Shown here piece after piece: positions 1 to 12,527 of a stretch of 64,000 nt of DNA; within the stretch, counting starts at the first letter, position 1; each line of letters starts with the position of its first letter. The DNA comes from Larix kaempferi (taxonomy: Eukaryota > Streptophyta > Pinopsida > Pinales > Pinaceae). A program made the translations under genes and the position numbers. The DNA is taken from the NCBI GenBank assembly GCA_027924585.1, contig BSBM01000299.1, positions 31,472,501 through 31,536,500 of the forward strand, written 5' to 3'. The notes under the pieces are model-generated. The model was not told where the DNA came from. It saw only the letters and a list, made by a program, of their open reading frames with translations, and did no database searches.

Positions 1-2717
1 GAGGTCGCCTCCCAATGGTTCCTGCTTCTCCTGAGAAAATTCCCCACACAAAAACTAATTTCTAAGTGTTATATTTTCACTATGTTTAGGGTTGTTGGTT
101 TTATTAGAATGATTTTTTATTATATGTGAAAAAATAAGGAGTAGTTGCAACTCTTTCTGATTTCCCATAGGCCGAGGTAAATGCCCGCAAGGGGAAAGAT
201 CATACGTTGAGCTGGAAAATAAATGTATGTTCCGTTTGATTTCAAAAGGTAGATAAATAAAGTAAGGTGTTATATTAATTACTGTAGGAAAAGAGTCTAT
301 TTTATGATAATACAATCACGTACTGAAGCAAATCCCTTTATTTGACGGAGAGAGAATACTACGAGAGAGCAATGCCAAGTTCCTTACTTTAAAGAAACGA
401 AGCAAAACCGAAATGACTAAAGACAATATTTATGATTTATTTAAATTGAAAGTATGTTGCCTATTGTGCATGTGTGATTGCATTTAAATAGAAAATAAAA
501 CTTGTTAGAAAAAATCACGCCATTAAAAAATGTGAATACCCCCAGGGGAATGGGTTGTGGGTGCTAGGTATCCCACTTTATCCTCTTCTTTTGTCACTTA
601 TTACAATATAGAAATTCTTCTGATCCCTTGTAAAATGGGATCACTAAGCTTACAATGCTTTAGAGAAACAAGTTTTATGAACAAGAGAGGTCCTGGGATG
701 AAGTGGATGGCCACAACTTCGAAAATTTGTCGGAGTTTCTCTCTCTTCTTTCTTCAACCTAATAAAAACCAGCAAGTTATTAGTTCCTAAAAGTTCCCAA
801 AAACACTTTGAACGTGTTTTTTGGACAACAAAAAAAATTACTAAAAATTGTGAAATTTTTTCTAAGTGTAAATTGCAAAATTGAACACAAGAAAGCAAGC
901 TTTCTTGTGGATCTTGGCTTGCCTTTGAGAGAAGCCAATGAAACACTTTTAAATTTGATAAAAATGAAACTTAAACCAATCTAAAGAATCTTTTGCAAAA
1001 ACTTCAAGATTTACCTTAAACTACCTTGCATAAAGGAGACTTATTGTTCGATCTAGATGAAAAATCCACCTTTAACAAATACTTAGATATAGGCATGGAA
1101 AAATATGACCAAGTCTGATTTTTTAAATGAAACTTTTAAGAAATAAATCAAAGTAAGGTATAGCATGAGAACAAGTAATAATTTGAATCTTTGAAAGAAG
1201 AAAGAAGGTGGAAGTGAAGGTCCTTGGACTTGGGCGATGGGGTCTTTCACAGTAACCTTGAAAGTGAGCTATGTTGATTTTAATGAAAGACTTGGGAGAT
1301 GAGAGAAACAAATGAGATCTCTCCTCAATCCAAGCAAAGCAGATGAAACAAAATATTCTCACACTTTTCAAGACACTCGTTAAATCATTAGTAAAAAATC
1401 TATATTGGAGAAGAGGAGAGCATACATAAAATCTTATAAGCAAATTCTTATTCTTGAACATAAATTGTTTAAAAGAGCAAGAAACTATCTTTCTCACTCA
1501 TTTCAATTAACACTAATCCTTTAGAATGCTAATGATTAGCAAGCATACAAAAACATGCAAGTGTAGTTCTATAGTTACATCAATACACACATGCAACAAT
1601 GCTCATCCACTTTGATCCAAGGACACCAGATGAGACCTCCAAAGCCTTTTTATTCATAATAGAACTTCAAAAAAGATCTTACAGATGAGAGTAGCGGTTC
1701 CACACAGCTGTGCTATGAGAGAATGGACCTTGCTTTCATAGATATTGAGAGAGGAGAAGGAACAGGAGCTCCAATGGAGCATTGGGGCACATCATGAGAG
1801 AGATTAGGGGGATTGGGAGCCCACGTTAATCCTTGATTGAGTGATAAAGGATAAGCATCTAAGAAGGATGCACCACCTCTCAAGAGGTAGCCACATGCCT
1901 TTGTTGTGATCTCCATCATGAATGAAGGGGCCGCCAAATGCATGATATCGCCCACATGAGAGGGATGACTCATCCCTTAAGCATAGAAATATGCCACCAC
2001 ATCAAATCATAACTTAATTAAACTATTATTCGATTTGATGAAGTTGACCTCCATGTAACATGGCATGCCAACTGATTTGGCACATGCCAAATGATTTTTT
2101 TATTTTATTTTTACTTTGGGTCAATTTGTAGTTTTTTAGCATTTATTTGCCAACTTGTCCCATCTTTCAGAGAAAATGCTCCGAGAGACGACGTCGTCAT
2201 CTGAAATATAGGAAAAGTGGGTCCTAAGGTAAAGAGGACGATCTCACCGTGAAAACGAGCATCCCCACGCCAAAATTTGCCTCATGACTACACGTTATTA
2301 CAATTTGAAAATTTCCAATTAAACCATTAAAAATGGTCAAATTTTACGGAAAACATTATTCTTCTCGGAAATTAAAAAAAACTTAGGAGGACCTAGCACA
2401 TGTCCATACGAATCAATTTTAATATCGAGCATGGTAATATACATTGACACTTGAACTCTAACAATCTCATAAGGCCCAAAAATCATGCCCACCATCCCAC
2501 CTTTGGAGATATGAGTGAAAAACTCGAAAATTATAAGTCATTTATTCAACAACATATAATTGACAAGGGAAAAAACACTAAGTCTTAGGAATGCCGAGTC
2601 CTTTACAAAACCATCATGCTATGACATTTTTTACAATTTCCCTGCAAGGCATGGACATGTGATTTTATTAAAAAAATGGGTCAATGTAACATGCTCTAAG
2701 ACTTCTGATCTTCTAAT
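1..2717. other. Intergenic AT-rich DNA, no supportable gene
   Basis: Only short reading frames without recognisable domains occur here on either strand, and none has the composition or length of a real exon. A small GC-richer patch lies near 2160-2290 but has no readable gene structure. No LTR, tRNA or TIR-bounded element could be recognised. Confidence 0.6.
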
Positions 2718-2815
2718 TATGAACATGTAAACTTATTCTATCTTTTAATTCTGAACAAGTAAACTCGTTCTATCTTCTGATAATGAACAGGTAAACTTGT
2801 TCTGTCTTCACACGC
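2718..2815. repeat. 32-bp tandem repeat, about 3 copies
   Basis: The motif gaacatgtaaac recurs at 2721, 2753 and 2785 (variants gaacaagtaaac, gaacaggtaaac), each followed by a ttctatctt-like stretch. The period is exactly 32 bp. No coding sense was seen. Confidence 0.75.
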
Positions 2816-3030
2816 TCACTTAAAATCATCTAAGTGCAACTTAGCTGATAATAATCACATCATGCTTCAATATTCCTATAATATTTTGGATCGAGAGACC
2901 AATAGATAGGATTGTGTAGCTCATTATTGGCATGAGTTCATGGTTGCTTGTACTCGAGTATGGTGTGCATGATACTGCACTTGGAATTTATTTCGGACTC
3001 TCTCGGATTCATTGGCGTTATTTAGGGTTT

Positions 3031-3199
3031 GCAGAATTCTCTCTTAATCGACGTCGCCCGGATCTTCCACCGCGTGCTTCAAATTTAGGTGTTGCAGAAT
3101 TCTCTCTTAATGGACGTCCGCCGGATCTTCCACCTTGCACTTCAAATTTGGGTGTTGCAGAATTAATCTCTCTTAGTGGACGTCTCCCGGATTTTCCAC
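3031..3199 (+). repeat. 63-bp tandem repeat, about 2.7 copies, translatable in one frame
   Basis: gcagaattctctctta begins units at 3031, 3094 and (with a 3-base insertion) 3157, giving a 63-bp period. The units are richer in CpG than their surroundings. Because 63 is a multiple of three, a frame from the ATG at 2932 to the stop at 3219 (95 codons) stays open and repeats a 21-residue peptide containing AEFSLN and PDLPP. No domain is recognised. It may be a fragment of a repeat-containing exon or just a minisatellite; the repeat is certain, the coding status is not. Confidence 0.75.
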
Positions 3200-4539
3200 A
3201 AAATATAACGATCCATTGACGTTATAACAGTACCTATTTATTTGCAGCATTGTGTCTCCAGCGACCACCATACTGACAGCCTTGTGCCTGTAGCCTGATA
3301 TATTCGTTTCTTCGCTTGTGATCTTACGGCTTCGCAATTTCATAAGGCCTTGTTTGTGATCTTCCGGCTTCACAATTATGTAGATATAGCAAAAGGTGGT
3401 GAGTTTTGCCATCTATTTTGAAATTATTATATCTTTAAAATAGTCGGCTTGGAATTATATTTATCAAAGATTCGCATAATTATATTATTAAGTAATAAAT
3501 AAATTAGAAATTTATATTAATTATATATTTTTATAATAACAATTTTATGTCTTTTATAAACAAAGTCTAATAGATAATCCTTTGAAAACTTATTAATTTG
3601 AAATAAATTATTATATCTTTATTATTAACATTAATTTTTTTTCTTTATTTATCAATGTAAACCACCATTTTTTTTAATTCTTAATTTTCAAAACTACTTT
3701 TTCTAATTTAGTTTTCATAATCTCTTAAAATCCATTATTTATTAAAACTTAATGTTCACAAAATGTAGTCGTAAACTTTGAATAATAATATTTTTTATTA
3801 TCATTATTTGATACAAAATCACATGACATATTTTAGTTATTTTATCATCATTCAATACAAATCACATGACCTATTTTAGTTATTCTCAAGTAATAGTATT
3901 TTCTATCCTACATTGTTATGTGATATTGGTGGCTTTAATTACCCTTCATACTTCATTAAGTTAAGTGATGTTAGAGAATTATGCATGTTTGGCTTCAAAG
4001 GATGTCATGTATATTATAATTGTAGCATGTTTCTTTTTGTTTCATTTATTTTCATAAAATTGTATAAAAGTAATATTTAGCAATAATTTAGTTTTCTTTT
4101 TAATGATGATTAGTGTTGTTTCAATATAATAATGTTAAATAAAAGATTTTATAATTTTTTTAATTATTATATTAATTTTTAATGAAATATAGGTTTTTTA
4201 ATTAATTGGTTTATATGAATATTGTTAATCATTTCTTCCTAAAATTATTTATAGTTACTTATTGAAACATATTGTTGTTTATTATTATTTGATAGAATAA
4301 TTTTGTAAATATATAAGAGTATACGCTCAATATGTTAGTTCGAGTGGTTGAGCGATGTGAACTACAAGTAGGAGTTCATGAGCTCAAGTTCCCAAGTTGC
4401 ATATCTATGTGAATGTGGAGGGCCTCATGGAAATATCCCTGTGAGATTAGGTTTCCATAACTACAACCAAATGGCTTAGCCCGTGTACCAATCTCAAAAT
4501 TAGAAGTACTCAAGGTTTTCACCATGATGAGTATTCCAT

Positions 4540-4577
4540 TGTGTGTGTGTGTGTGTATATGTATATATTTGTGTGTG
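4540..4577. repeat. GT/TA microsatellite
   Basis: A run of gt dinucleotides followed by imperfect ta and gt repeats. Simple sequence with no further function visible. Confidence 0.9.
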
Positions 4578-4590
4578 ATATAGGAAGATA

Positions 4591-4816
4591 TTGGTTTCCA
4601 ACCTCCCCTTCCACTTATAATGGTTCCACATCTTGGTGGCTTTTCCACAACTTTAAACATCCTGAACTTCCGGTGCTTTTAATACATACATAAATATATC
4701 TATTTGTGATCCAAGTGGATATTGTTGGTCATCCTCCTATTCCACTATTTAATAATGGTTACACATCTAGGTAGTTTTTCCACAGCTTTTAACATCATGA
4801 ACTTCTAGTGCATTTT
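4591..4816. repeat. Diverged direct duplication, about 130-bp spacing
   Basis: A block reading ttggtttccaacctcc ... gaacttccggtgctttt (4591-4681) recurs as ttggtcatcctcctatt ... gaacttctagtgcattt (about 4723-4816), with the shared core tggttccacatcttggt / tggttacacatctaggt. It is an old local duplication. Confidence 0.65.
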
Positions 4817-6318
4817 TTAGGCCCTAAATATTGTTTTCTATCCATGCAATGACTTAGGATTGTCAAATTATTACCTAAGCCTTGACTAGAACTATTTTTC
4901 TCATCGAGATCTTCCCAACGGGATACCATGCACCCCAAAAGGAGTTTGTTAATGGAAGTTTCATCCTCGAAAGGTTGGTATGTGAGATAAACTAACATGC
5001 GTAGATGTTCCTTTTTCTAGACCATCTTTAGGGTTAGGGTTTTCGCTATTTGTAGTTTTTGCCTCTAAGGGTTGAGCACTTTATGTTAAATGGCTATGTT
5101 TCACTTGGCATAGAACTATCACTCAACACTATTTTCAAGATAACCCTACACTATTAACTAGAGTTTAACTTCAATATTATATTTCCTAAAGTGTGGGTGT
5201 ATGTAACGCTCCATATTTCGGCATTGGGAAACAAAAACTCTAATTTTACTCATCTTAGTAATTCATTCACTTAGTATCTATTTGGATTTAATTATACTAA
5301 TCTAGAATTTACATATGTGTACATGTGGACCTATTTATGTGTTGACAACCTATAATTTTACTGTTATATTATCATGAAGATTAGAGTTATGTGATTCACT
5401 TTGAACATTTACAATAATATGTGCAATTTGGACACATGGATAATAGTCAAATTTCAAGCTATGGATGTATATGGATGTGATGCATGTTACAATAAAAATG
5501 TGTTGCTTATCTAAATAGTAGCACATAAGATGAGTCTCATGTGAAATGGTTATGTTTTATACGGTATTTAAGTTATCATTTATCTGACCTAGTAGATGAT
5601 GCAATATGTAGTAATGAGGTAAATTTCATGTCGTTGACATCATGAAAATAATGAGGACTATAAAGTTTCTCTAATGATTTCAAAAACTATTATGATTTGT
5701 AGGTAAGTGTGGGTTTTATAGGATGCATAACTTTCCTAGAATGGTTGTTCAATGACGTAACTATAACAACTATAATTGCACATTATGCCTAAATATAGGG
5801 TGTTGAACCTAGTTATATGAGGGGGTGATGGAGGTATTACCTATTGTGTATCCTTCAAAACTTGCATTCATGGGAAGAATATGTTGAGACATGCTCCCCA
5901 AGTTGTGTGATGATGACCAGTTACCTGTCGAGGAAGCTTGATTGATATAGTTGACACTTCTACTTACATGTTGTATCTAGAGTTAGGTCAATATAGTTGA
6001 TGCTCCAACATATTTCAATAGAGGAAAGGATAGTATGGGGAAGATGGAAGTAGGTTAGGGAGGAATGATGGTTCAAAATAACGTAGAAAGCTGTTGTGAG
6101 TTAGTTATAACAACTTGGATACTTTTGTTTGGTAAAATAATTGCTTTAATCCTCTGTGATGATATGAGTATGTCATTTGTATTGAATTATTGTAATCATT
6201 TACTAGTGTGATTGTTATATGTTGTGATTACTATTCATTGCATATTTGGATGAGAACATACAATAACTATGCATTAGAGGTATTGATTGATTATGATTAG
6301 TACACACATTGTTATGTA

Positions 6319-6607
6319 CAGGGTATTTTTTAAGGATTCTAATATTATACTTCAGTATAGTATGCTAGGCGATTATTTTGGATTGAAAAAAAATAGGTAT
6401 ATAGATAGATAGGCGAATATTAAATATGAAACATACAATTTACTACTGAAATGTGTAAATTTTGGCGAATATTATGATAAAAAAACATATTTTATGTAAA
6501 TATAGGCGATATTAGAGACTAAAAATGACCAAATAGCGAATTTATTTAAAAAAAAAAAGCCCAAAAAATAGCCAATTGGCGAAATTTCGCCCTTAAAAAT
6601 TACCCTG
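6319..6607. mobile_element. hAT-type MITE (289 bp) with 8-bp TSD
   Basis: The left end is cagggtattttttaagg and the right end, read on the opposite strand, is cagggtaatttttaagggcg. The element is flanked by an exact 8-bp duplication, gttatgta, at 6311-6318 and 6608-6615. CAGGG ends and an 8-bp TSD are hallmarks of hAT transposons. The interior has no reading frame but repeats GGCGAA or close variants about six times (for example ggcgaatatt), as expected of subterminal transposase-binding motifs. The right TIR continues into gggcgaaattt, which matches the left end of the giant hAT at 17170, so both belong to one family. The element is non-autonomous. Confidence 0.9.
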
Positions 6608-6615
6608 GTTATGTA

Positions 6616-8388
6616 TACACTAGCAATGTATACCTACATTATGCATGTACACTAATATAATTAATTAATTGATTTATTAATTATTAAATGAATGGTTAAT
6701 GGTTGTAGGGAATATATTTAATACATATAATCATCTAGTAGCATTAAACACCCTTCTTGAATTTCATTAATTGTATGTATGATGAATCAAATATGTATGG
6801 AGGGGTACTATAAATCTTTGGGGAAAATACCAAATTCACTTATAAGCTAGCATGACAAGAAAGAAAGGAGGCCTAATTCCATTCTAGGAATCAAATGAGC
6901 GTTAAGGCTTGTTGTTGTGGGAATACTACTACATTCTTGGACAAATTCAACATTTAAACACGTACATTTTTCCAGTAAGTTATTGCTTAAATTCACTTTA
7001 TACTTTTCATATTTGTTACCGTCATGGTTATAAGCATGTTCCAAATAATTGTTTGCATAGTTATTGTATTTAATTAGAAAAGTAAGGACCAGAACCCTTG
7101 CATGATAAAAATATAAGAGAAGAATTTGGGGACCGTAGTCCTGATTAGACAATCAAAGAACATGTTAGTAATATAATTAAATCAAATTTTGAGCAAAGAT
7201 TGGTGATAATAGAATCTTAAATCCTACTTGGATTGATAAAACACACATAATTAAAACAAGAAATAAATATGTTTGGTTTTTTAGATTGTAAACACACAAA
7301 TGCACATGAGGATACGTTAGAAAATGTTTCAAAATCACCTTTTTTTTTCAAATAAGAAAAACTAATATGCAATCCATTAACACGGAAATTATAGTTCCTT
7401 TTGTCACACCATGGACTTCAAGAACTTGAATTGTGACAATGATGTAAAAATTGTTTTATATTTCAATAAAAACATCATATAGGCATACTACATTTATGGT
7501 TTGTATATATTAAAAAAATAAAGTTTCTTATTGGGATCTTATTGTTAGGCAATCCTATAGAGATGGATTTCTAGAAGCCATTAGAGATAAAGTTTGTAGA
7601 GTTTAGGGAAACCCATTCTCTTGATAAACAAGATTAAAATAATTTTCTATGATGACACTTATCTAGAGGCATGTATGATCATCATTGTAAGTACATTCTA
7701 GAAATGACATAAATTAGACTATTTCAGGAATTTTAAGAAAGAAATCATGGTGTCAATATTTCCATAACATCCTTTATAAACTAAAACAATGTCATATTAG
7801 ACCCAACACTCTCTTAAACACTTTTTGTTGTGATTGCAATGTTGAATTTAAACTCTATTATGACAAATTCATAGATATCTATAAATGGAATTTCCAAGGC
7901 TAGACCCTCCTCCTCCCATAGTGCATGATTTTATTTGAATGATATTATGTAGAAGGAATCCAGATGACATGAATTTTAGTAAATTGTGTATAGGTGGAAG
8001 AATATGCACAGAATGTGGTAATGTAACATTGTTCCATGGGGAATAACCTATTGATCTTGCACATGCAGAATTATTATATATCATGACGATATAGGTGATA
8101 TGAGTATGCTACTATGGACCCATACTCTTCTTTGAGTGTGGCCTCTAAGAGTATTTACTTTCTTGAGGACAATATCCTTATTTTAAAGTTCATATAAAAT
8201 TTACAAAACATTATTTATAAATATATCAAACAATCCCGAAATTTTAGGTGGAACAATTCTCAATTTAGACACTATCATTAGGTGTTTGAGCTAGGAACAA
8301 TATTATTAGTAGTAAAATTTCCCAACAATTACGGATTTTCTCCCTAGAAAGGGATACATAATGAGCACTATCTTTCGGACCTAGTGTT
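6616..8388. other. Intergenic DNA, no gene recognised
   Basis: Short uninformative frames only. No TSD-bounded element was identified between the MITE and the presumed start of element D. Confidence 0.5.
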
Positions 8389-8764
8389 TGTTGAACTTTG
8401 GTTTTCATTATTTTCAAAGGACTTAACATTCATGTGTGAAAAGGACTTAGTATCCTTGTGCTAGTTTGAAGAAATATACAAAATATAGTTTGAAGAAGTA
8501 CATATAGATTGTATAAGTACATCCAATTTGAAGAAGTACATAAAACACAGTTTGAATAAGTACATAAGACTATGTGCGCAAGTACCTAAATGCATCTAGT
8601 TGTGGTACTTCAAAGGTAATGGTTGGACAAGTATTGAAAGTGTGCAAGACCCACCAAAGGATACAATTCAAGTGCGTAAGACCCACCAAATGGAAGAATT
8701 TTACAAGTCTTCGAAGCACGCAAGGGTCTTGGAAGCAAGGGGTGGTTGGAAAATTCAAGTGCAT
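8389..8764 (+). mobile_element. Element D 5' LTR, left part (split by element A)
   Basis: The segment begins tgttgaac, which pairs as a short terminal inverted repeat with the LTR end ccaaca at 55015, and is preceded by gtgtt (8384-8388), one base different from gtgtc after the 3' LTR (60154-60158). It carries the motif gcgtaagaccca (and gtgcaagaccca) several times; the same motif resumes right of element A at 53880-53930, showing that the two flanks were once contiguous. The outer boundary is an inference, because the 3' LTR of D has lost this part. Confidence 0.45.
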
Positions 8765-10625
8765 TGTAATATCCTAATATTTTTTTTATAGGATATTAAC
8801 TCTATTTCAAAGTTTAAATCAGAAAATTACAAAGTATGAAACTAATCATTAAATCTAGTATAGAAGAAACTAGACTTGGTCACAGTTAAACCCACCCAGA
8901 GCTTTATAGTTGGAATCTTTTGGATCTGCAAGATCTGATAGAATGTGTGCAGTAACATAAACAATAGCGGAAGGATAGATTTAAAATCTTATGCAAAAGG
9001 TGCTGGGACCATTTATGTTTCGAAAACAGCTACTGTTGAGGTCTACACAAGGCTTCCTCGGTACACCAACATATGCATACTAGATTCCTCCACTAACACT
9101 TGAATGCAACCATAAGGTGTATAGAATGTATTTTCCCTCTAATATACTGCTGAGAAAATGTTACAATATTTTTGGAAAGGTTTGGTAGTTTTTGGAGGAC
9201 AAAAGATGAAGGGCGCTACTAGGGACTACTTAACTAGTTATTTTCCAGGCTCTTCCAAACTAGTAGAGAGGGTAACAAAATTATCAGTATGAGGATCGGA
9301 TTGGATTCATTAATGTCTTAAGAACCCGTGATGATTGATAGAACTGAAAATAGACTTCCATATATCGTTTTATTAAAGAAACTGCAAAGCTAGCCATAAA
9401 TTAATGCATAAAGAGCTAGTCTTGAGAAATCTAAGCACAAACAACCATTAAATCTCTCGAATTCTCTTTTAGATGTATAAGATGAAATCAGACATGAATA
9501 ATAGTGCATAAAATAATAGTAACAAATCTTATTAAGCAACAAATGGAATTATCAAATCTCAGGCTTCACAGAGTGTCCTCAATCTTGAATTTCTACAATG
9601 ATTGGAGAAGAATGCTTCAAAGGAGAGAAGAATAAGAGATGTAATCACTATAGCTACACTATGGAAGGTCAAAGAGAATATGTATTCTTATGGAATGTGC
9701 ACAAAATTTTTGTATTTGCTCACGGGGGGCATTCACTATGCTTGTTCTTCTCCTTTGGATGAACCTCCTCAAAATATTTCTCTAACTAGATTGAATCTCA
9801 GAATCTCTTCTTGGTAGCTCAAATTATTTAGGAAGTAGGATGATAAAAACATGAATATCAGACCTCAGTGGCTATGGATTAGATCATGAGAATACTAGAA
9901 TAATTTCTACATTGGGCACATCACCTAAGCTTGGTTGAAGCGCATCACTCAACCTTGAGAAGTAGAGCTCTCAATCAATAAGTAAAATGGAAAAAAGATG
10001 TGAGAGGATCGCAATGGACTTCTTTTATAGATTGGATGACTTCATGATAAATCCATTAGCACATGTGAGTGGATGAGTGCACCTTCCTTAGTGAGATTTA
10101 GCAACATCTTTGCTTTGTGCAATCTTCCTGCTTTTCCAACTTTCCTTGCTCTATGACTTTCTGTTTCTTTTACAAAGTGTGCCTCCTTGGATTCTGGATG
10201 TTTCCTGGTTTTCAATACTAGATGCTTTTCTGCACTTTCCTACTTTGTGCACTTTCTTTCTTTATGCACTTTCCTGTTTTTCAGTGCTTTTGCCATTTTC
10301 CTTATTTTTTGTTGTCACCTTGCTTTTGGGATACTTTCTTCTTGTTTCTATATTTTTCTCAAGTGAGTGAGGTCCACCTTATCCTCATGCGCCCTCCTAG
10401 CCACATGAGTATCACAACTCATACAAAAATTAATTATTCATGAAAATAAACATAATTACAAAGTGTTCTAAGCATTAAAATGATTAATTAACTAACTATT
10501 ATATGCCTTGTTCCAATAATTGTCCCGAACAATTAATAATTACTTTCTTTTATTTTATCCTATACCCTTAGGGACTGAAAGGGTCCAAGACTTGACCAAG
10601 TAGTTGCTAAGGAAGGAACATGATA
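8765..10625 (-). repeat. Element A 3' LTR (1861 bp)
   Basis: The boundary comes from alignment with the partner LTR at 15383. It starts tgtaatatcc on the plus strand and ends gaacatgata, where the partner ends gaacatgaca. The polypurine tract lies immediately outside it at 10629-10641 (minus-strand ttttgggaggaga). The site acccttag used by the giant hAT in the other LTR is present here uninterrupted at about 10564-10571. Confidence 0.85.
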
Positions 10626-10639
10626 GTAATCTCCTCCCA

Positions 10640-10860
10640 AAACTGCTTGTCCTCAAGTAGGGACAATCCTAGATGTTGCAGAATTTATTCACCTTCCCAA
10701 GTTGCATCTTCACTAGGAAACTGTTTCCACTATATAAGATATTCCTTGATAGTCCCACTCCCCAACTTCCTTTCTCTAGCCTGCAATTTTTTTTCTGGAA
10801 CTAGGACCAGATGTCCTTCATCATCAAGAGGAGGAAACCTTCTTGACACCGTCACTTGCT
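10640..10860 (-). pseudogene. Element A chromodomain and pol C-terminus (broken)
   Basis: On the minus strand the translation reads as a chromodomain: LVPEKKLQARERKL, then IKEYLI, a stop, WKQFPSEDATWEGE, a stop, then ILQHLGLSLLEDKQFW running into the polypurine tract. The pattern of aromatic residue, W-K, then E-D-A-T-W-E is diagnostic of chromodomains fused after integrase in chromoviruses, where they steer insertion to particular chromatin. At least two in-frame stops make it non-functional. The LLEDKQ(F/Y)W tail recurs next to the polypurine tract of element B. Confidence 0.8.
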
Positions 10861-11099
10861 GGCCTATTTCTTTATGAAGGAAAGGCACATGGAAAAGATT
10901 TAGTATTTTGCTTTCTATAGGAAATTCTAGTTCATAGGCACTTCACCAATTTTTGTTATGATTTTGTATGGGACATAGAACCTTGGATGCAACTGATCAA
11001 CCCCCTTTGAATTCAAAGAATATTGTCTATATGGTTGTGCAATATCATATATACTAAGTCACCTTATTAGAAGGTTCTTTCTATTATGTGCTTATCTGC

Positions 11100-11890
11100 A
11101 TTCACCTTTGTTGGTTCTATGCAACATGCAAGTTTTCCTTGAGTGCTCTGAGTATGTCTTGACTCTCTTGGAGACAATACTTTTCCTTTTCGGCCTTGCA
11201 ATCCCCAAATATCAGATCTGCAAATGTAGGATCCTCATACCCATACAAGGATTTGAATGGTGTCATACCAATGGAGAGGTGGAAAGTAGTATTATAACAT
11301 AATTCTCCCAAGTGTAGCCATGTGACCCATGTTTTCTGCTTCCCCGTGACGTAATTTCTAAGGTAATATTCAAACCATTAATTCACCCTCTCAGTTTGGA
11401 CATCAGTATGAGGGTGATATCTTGTGATGAGGTTCAAACTAGTTCCAAACAACTTGAACAGAGTTTTCCAAAAAGCACTGGTGAATTTGTTATCCATGTC
11501 ACTGATTATGGTCTTGGGAAAACCTTGCAACTTGAATACATATTTAAAAAAGAGTGCATCAACTTGGATGGCTGCAATGGTGGATGTAATAGAAAAAAAA
11601 TGTCTAAATTTGGTCAGTCTATCAACCACCACAAAAATACTATCCTTACCTTGGGATTTAGGCACCCCGATGATGAAATCCATATTGACACTCTCCCACT
11701 TTTGTTATGGGAATGGAAGGGGTTGAAGGAGACCATCAGGATGAGTGTGCTCCACTTTTTTCTATTGGCATGCAATGAAATCACTTACATGCCTGAACAC
11801 ATCATTTTTAGGCCCTCCCATGTGAACCTCTCCCTCACTTTTCTATATATCTTCAAGAATCTAGGGTGGCCTGCCACTGGTGCATTATGA
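11100..11890 (-). pseudogene. Element A integrase (broken)
   Basis: The minus-strand translation shows the zinc-binding N-terminal region (HNAPVAGHPRFLK, then decayed cysteines), the core with D in MDFIIGVPKSQGKD, a second D in ISDMDNKFTSAFW and the final E in QTERVN, followed by the YNTTFHLSIGMTPFKSLYGY stretch typical of the integrase C-terminal part. Integrase inserts the cDNA copy into chromosomes. The frame is interrupted between about 11683 and 11890 and around 11311-11378. Confidence 0.85.
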
Positions 11891-12173
11891 CTAGCTTCCA
11901 AAATATTTTCTTTTAAGATCGATACAATAACAAGAAAAATTATGTCCTTATAGTATATAACATCATTAAGAACCTTTTATGCATCATCATATATCATCCA
12001 ATCCAACACTTCACATGCAAACCTTTTCTTAGAGTATTTAGTAGCTAGTTGTACGTTCCAATTGGTTGGAACTTGCAATGGAGAGAAGGTAGGATTCCTA
12101 GAGAGGGCATAAACTAATACACTCATCTTACCATTATTTTACTCTATGTCAAATTCATAGGACTAAATCTTAC

Positions 12174-12488
12174 TCAGCCATTTTTTTTCCTATCATTTAG
12201 TTCTTTTTGTGTCAGAAAGTGTCTCAAGCTGTTGTGATCAGTCCTCACTATGAACTTGCCTCCCACCAGGTACTGTCGGAATTTGACCAAGGAATGCATG
12301 ATGGCCAAAATATGCTTCTCATATATGGAATAATTCATCTCATGTGGCTGCAACTTACTGCTCTCATAGGAAATGGGATTCCTATTTTTCATCAGGACTG
12401 CTCCAATGCCTTCCTCCGAGGCATCGCATTCAAGTATGAAGGGATAAATGAAATCAAGAAGTTCAAGGACTAGGAATCTACTCATCAT
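12174..12488 (-). pseudogene. Element A RNase H domain
   Basis: Translation on the minus strand gives FILECDASEEGIGAVLM, then SYESSKLQPHEMNYSIYEKH and VRTDHNSLRHFL, the D/E/D motif pattern of Ty3/gypsy RNase H, which degrades the RNA strand during reverse transcription. It follows the RT in the same strand and order but is separated from it by a break near 12490-12530. Confidence 0.85.
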
Positions 12489-12527
12489 TTATTTCATTCT
12501 TTTGAAGGATTTTTCAACCTTTTATGT

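Larger units (their letters stand above)
3200..6318. other. AT-rich intergenic DNA
   Basis: Very AT-rich from about 3430 to 4320, with no long reading frame. The start tgtaacgctcc at about 5212 resembles the 5' end of chromovirus LTRs, but no matching second LTR, end or TSD was found. It holds a microsatellite and a short duplication listed separately. Confidence 0.55.

Noticed and set aside
5212-6900. Possible solo LTR beginning tgtaacgctcc
   Set aside because: Only the start looks LTR-like; no CA end, TSD or partner could be identified.
10110-10443. Hydrophobic plus-strand frames in the LTR of element A (also 16725-17041)
   Set aside because: They lie in a pyrimidine-rich part of both LTRs; Leu/Phe-rich composition is a consequence of base composition.
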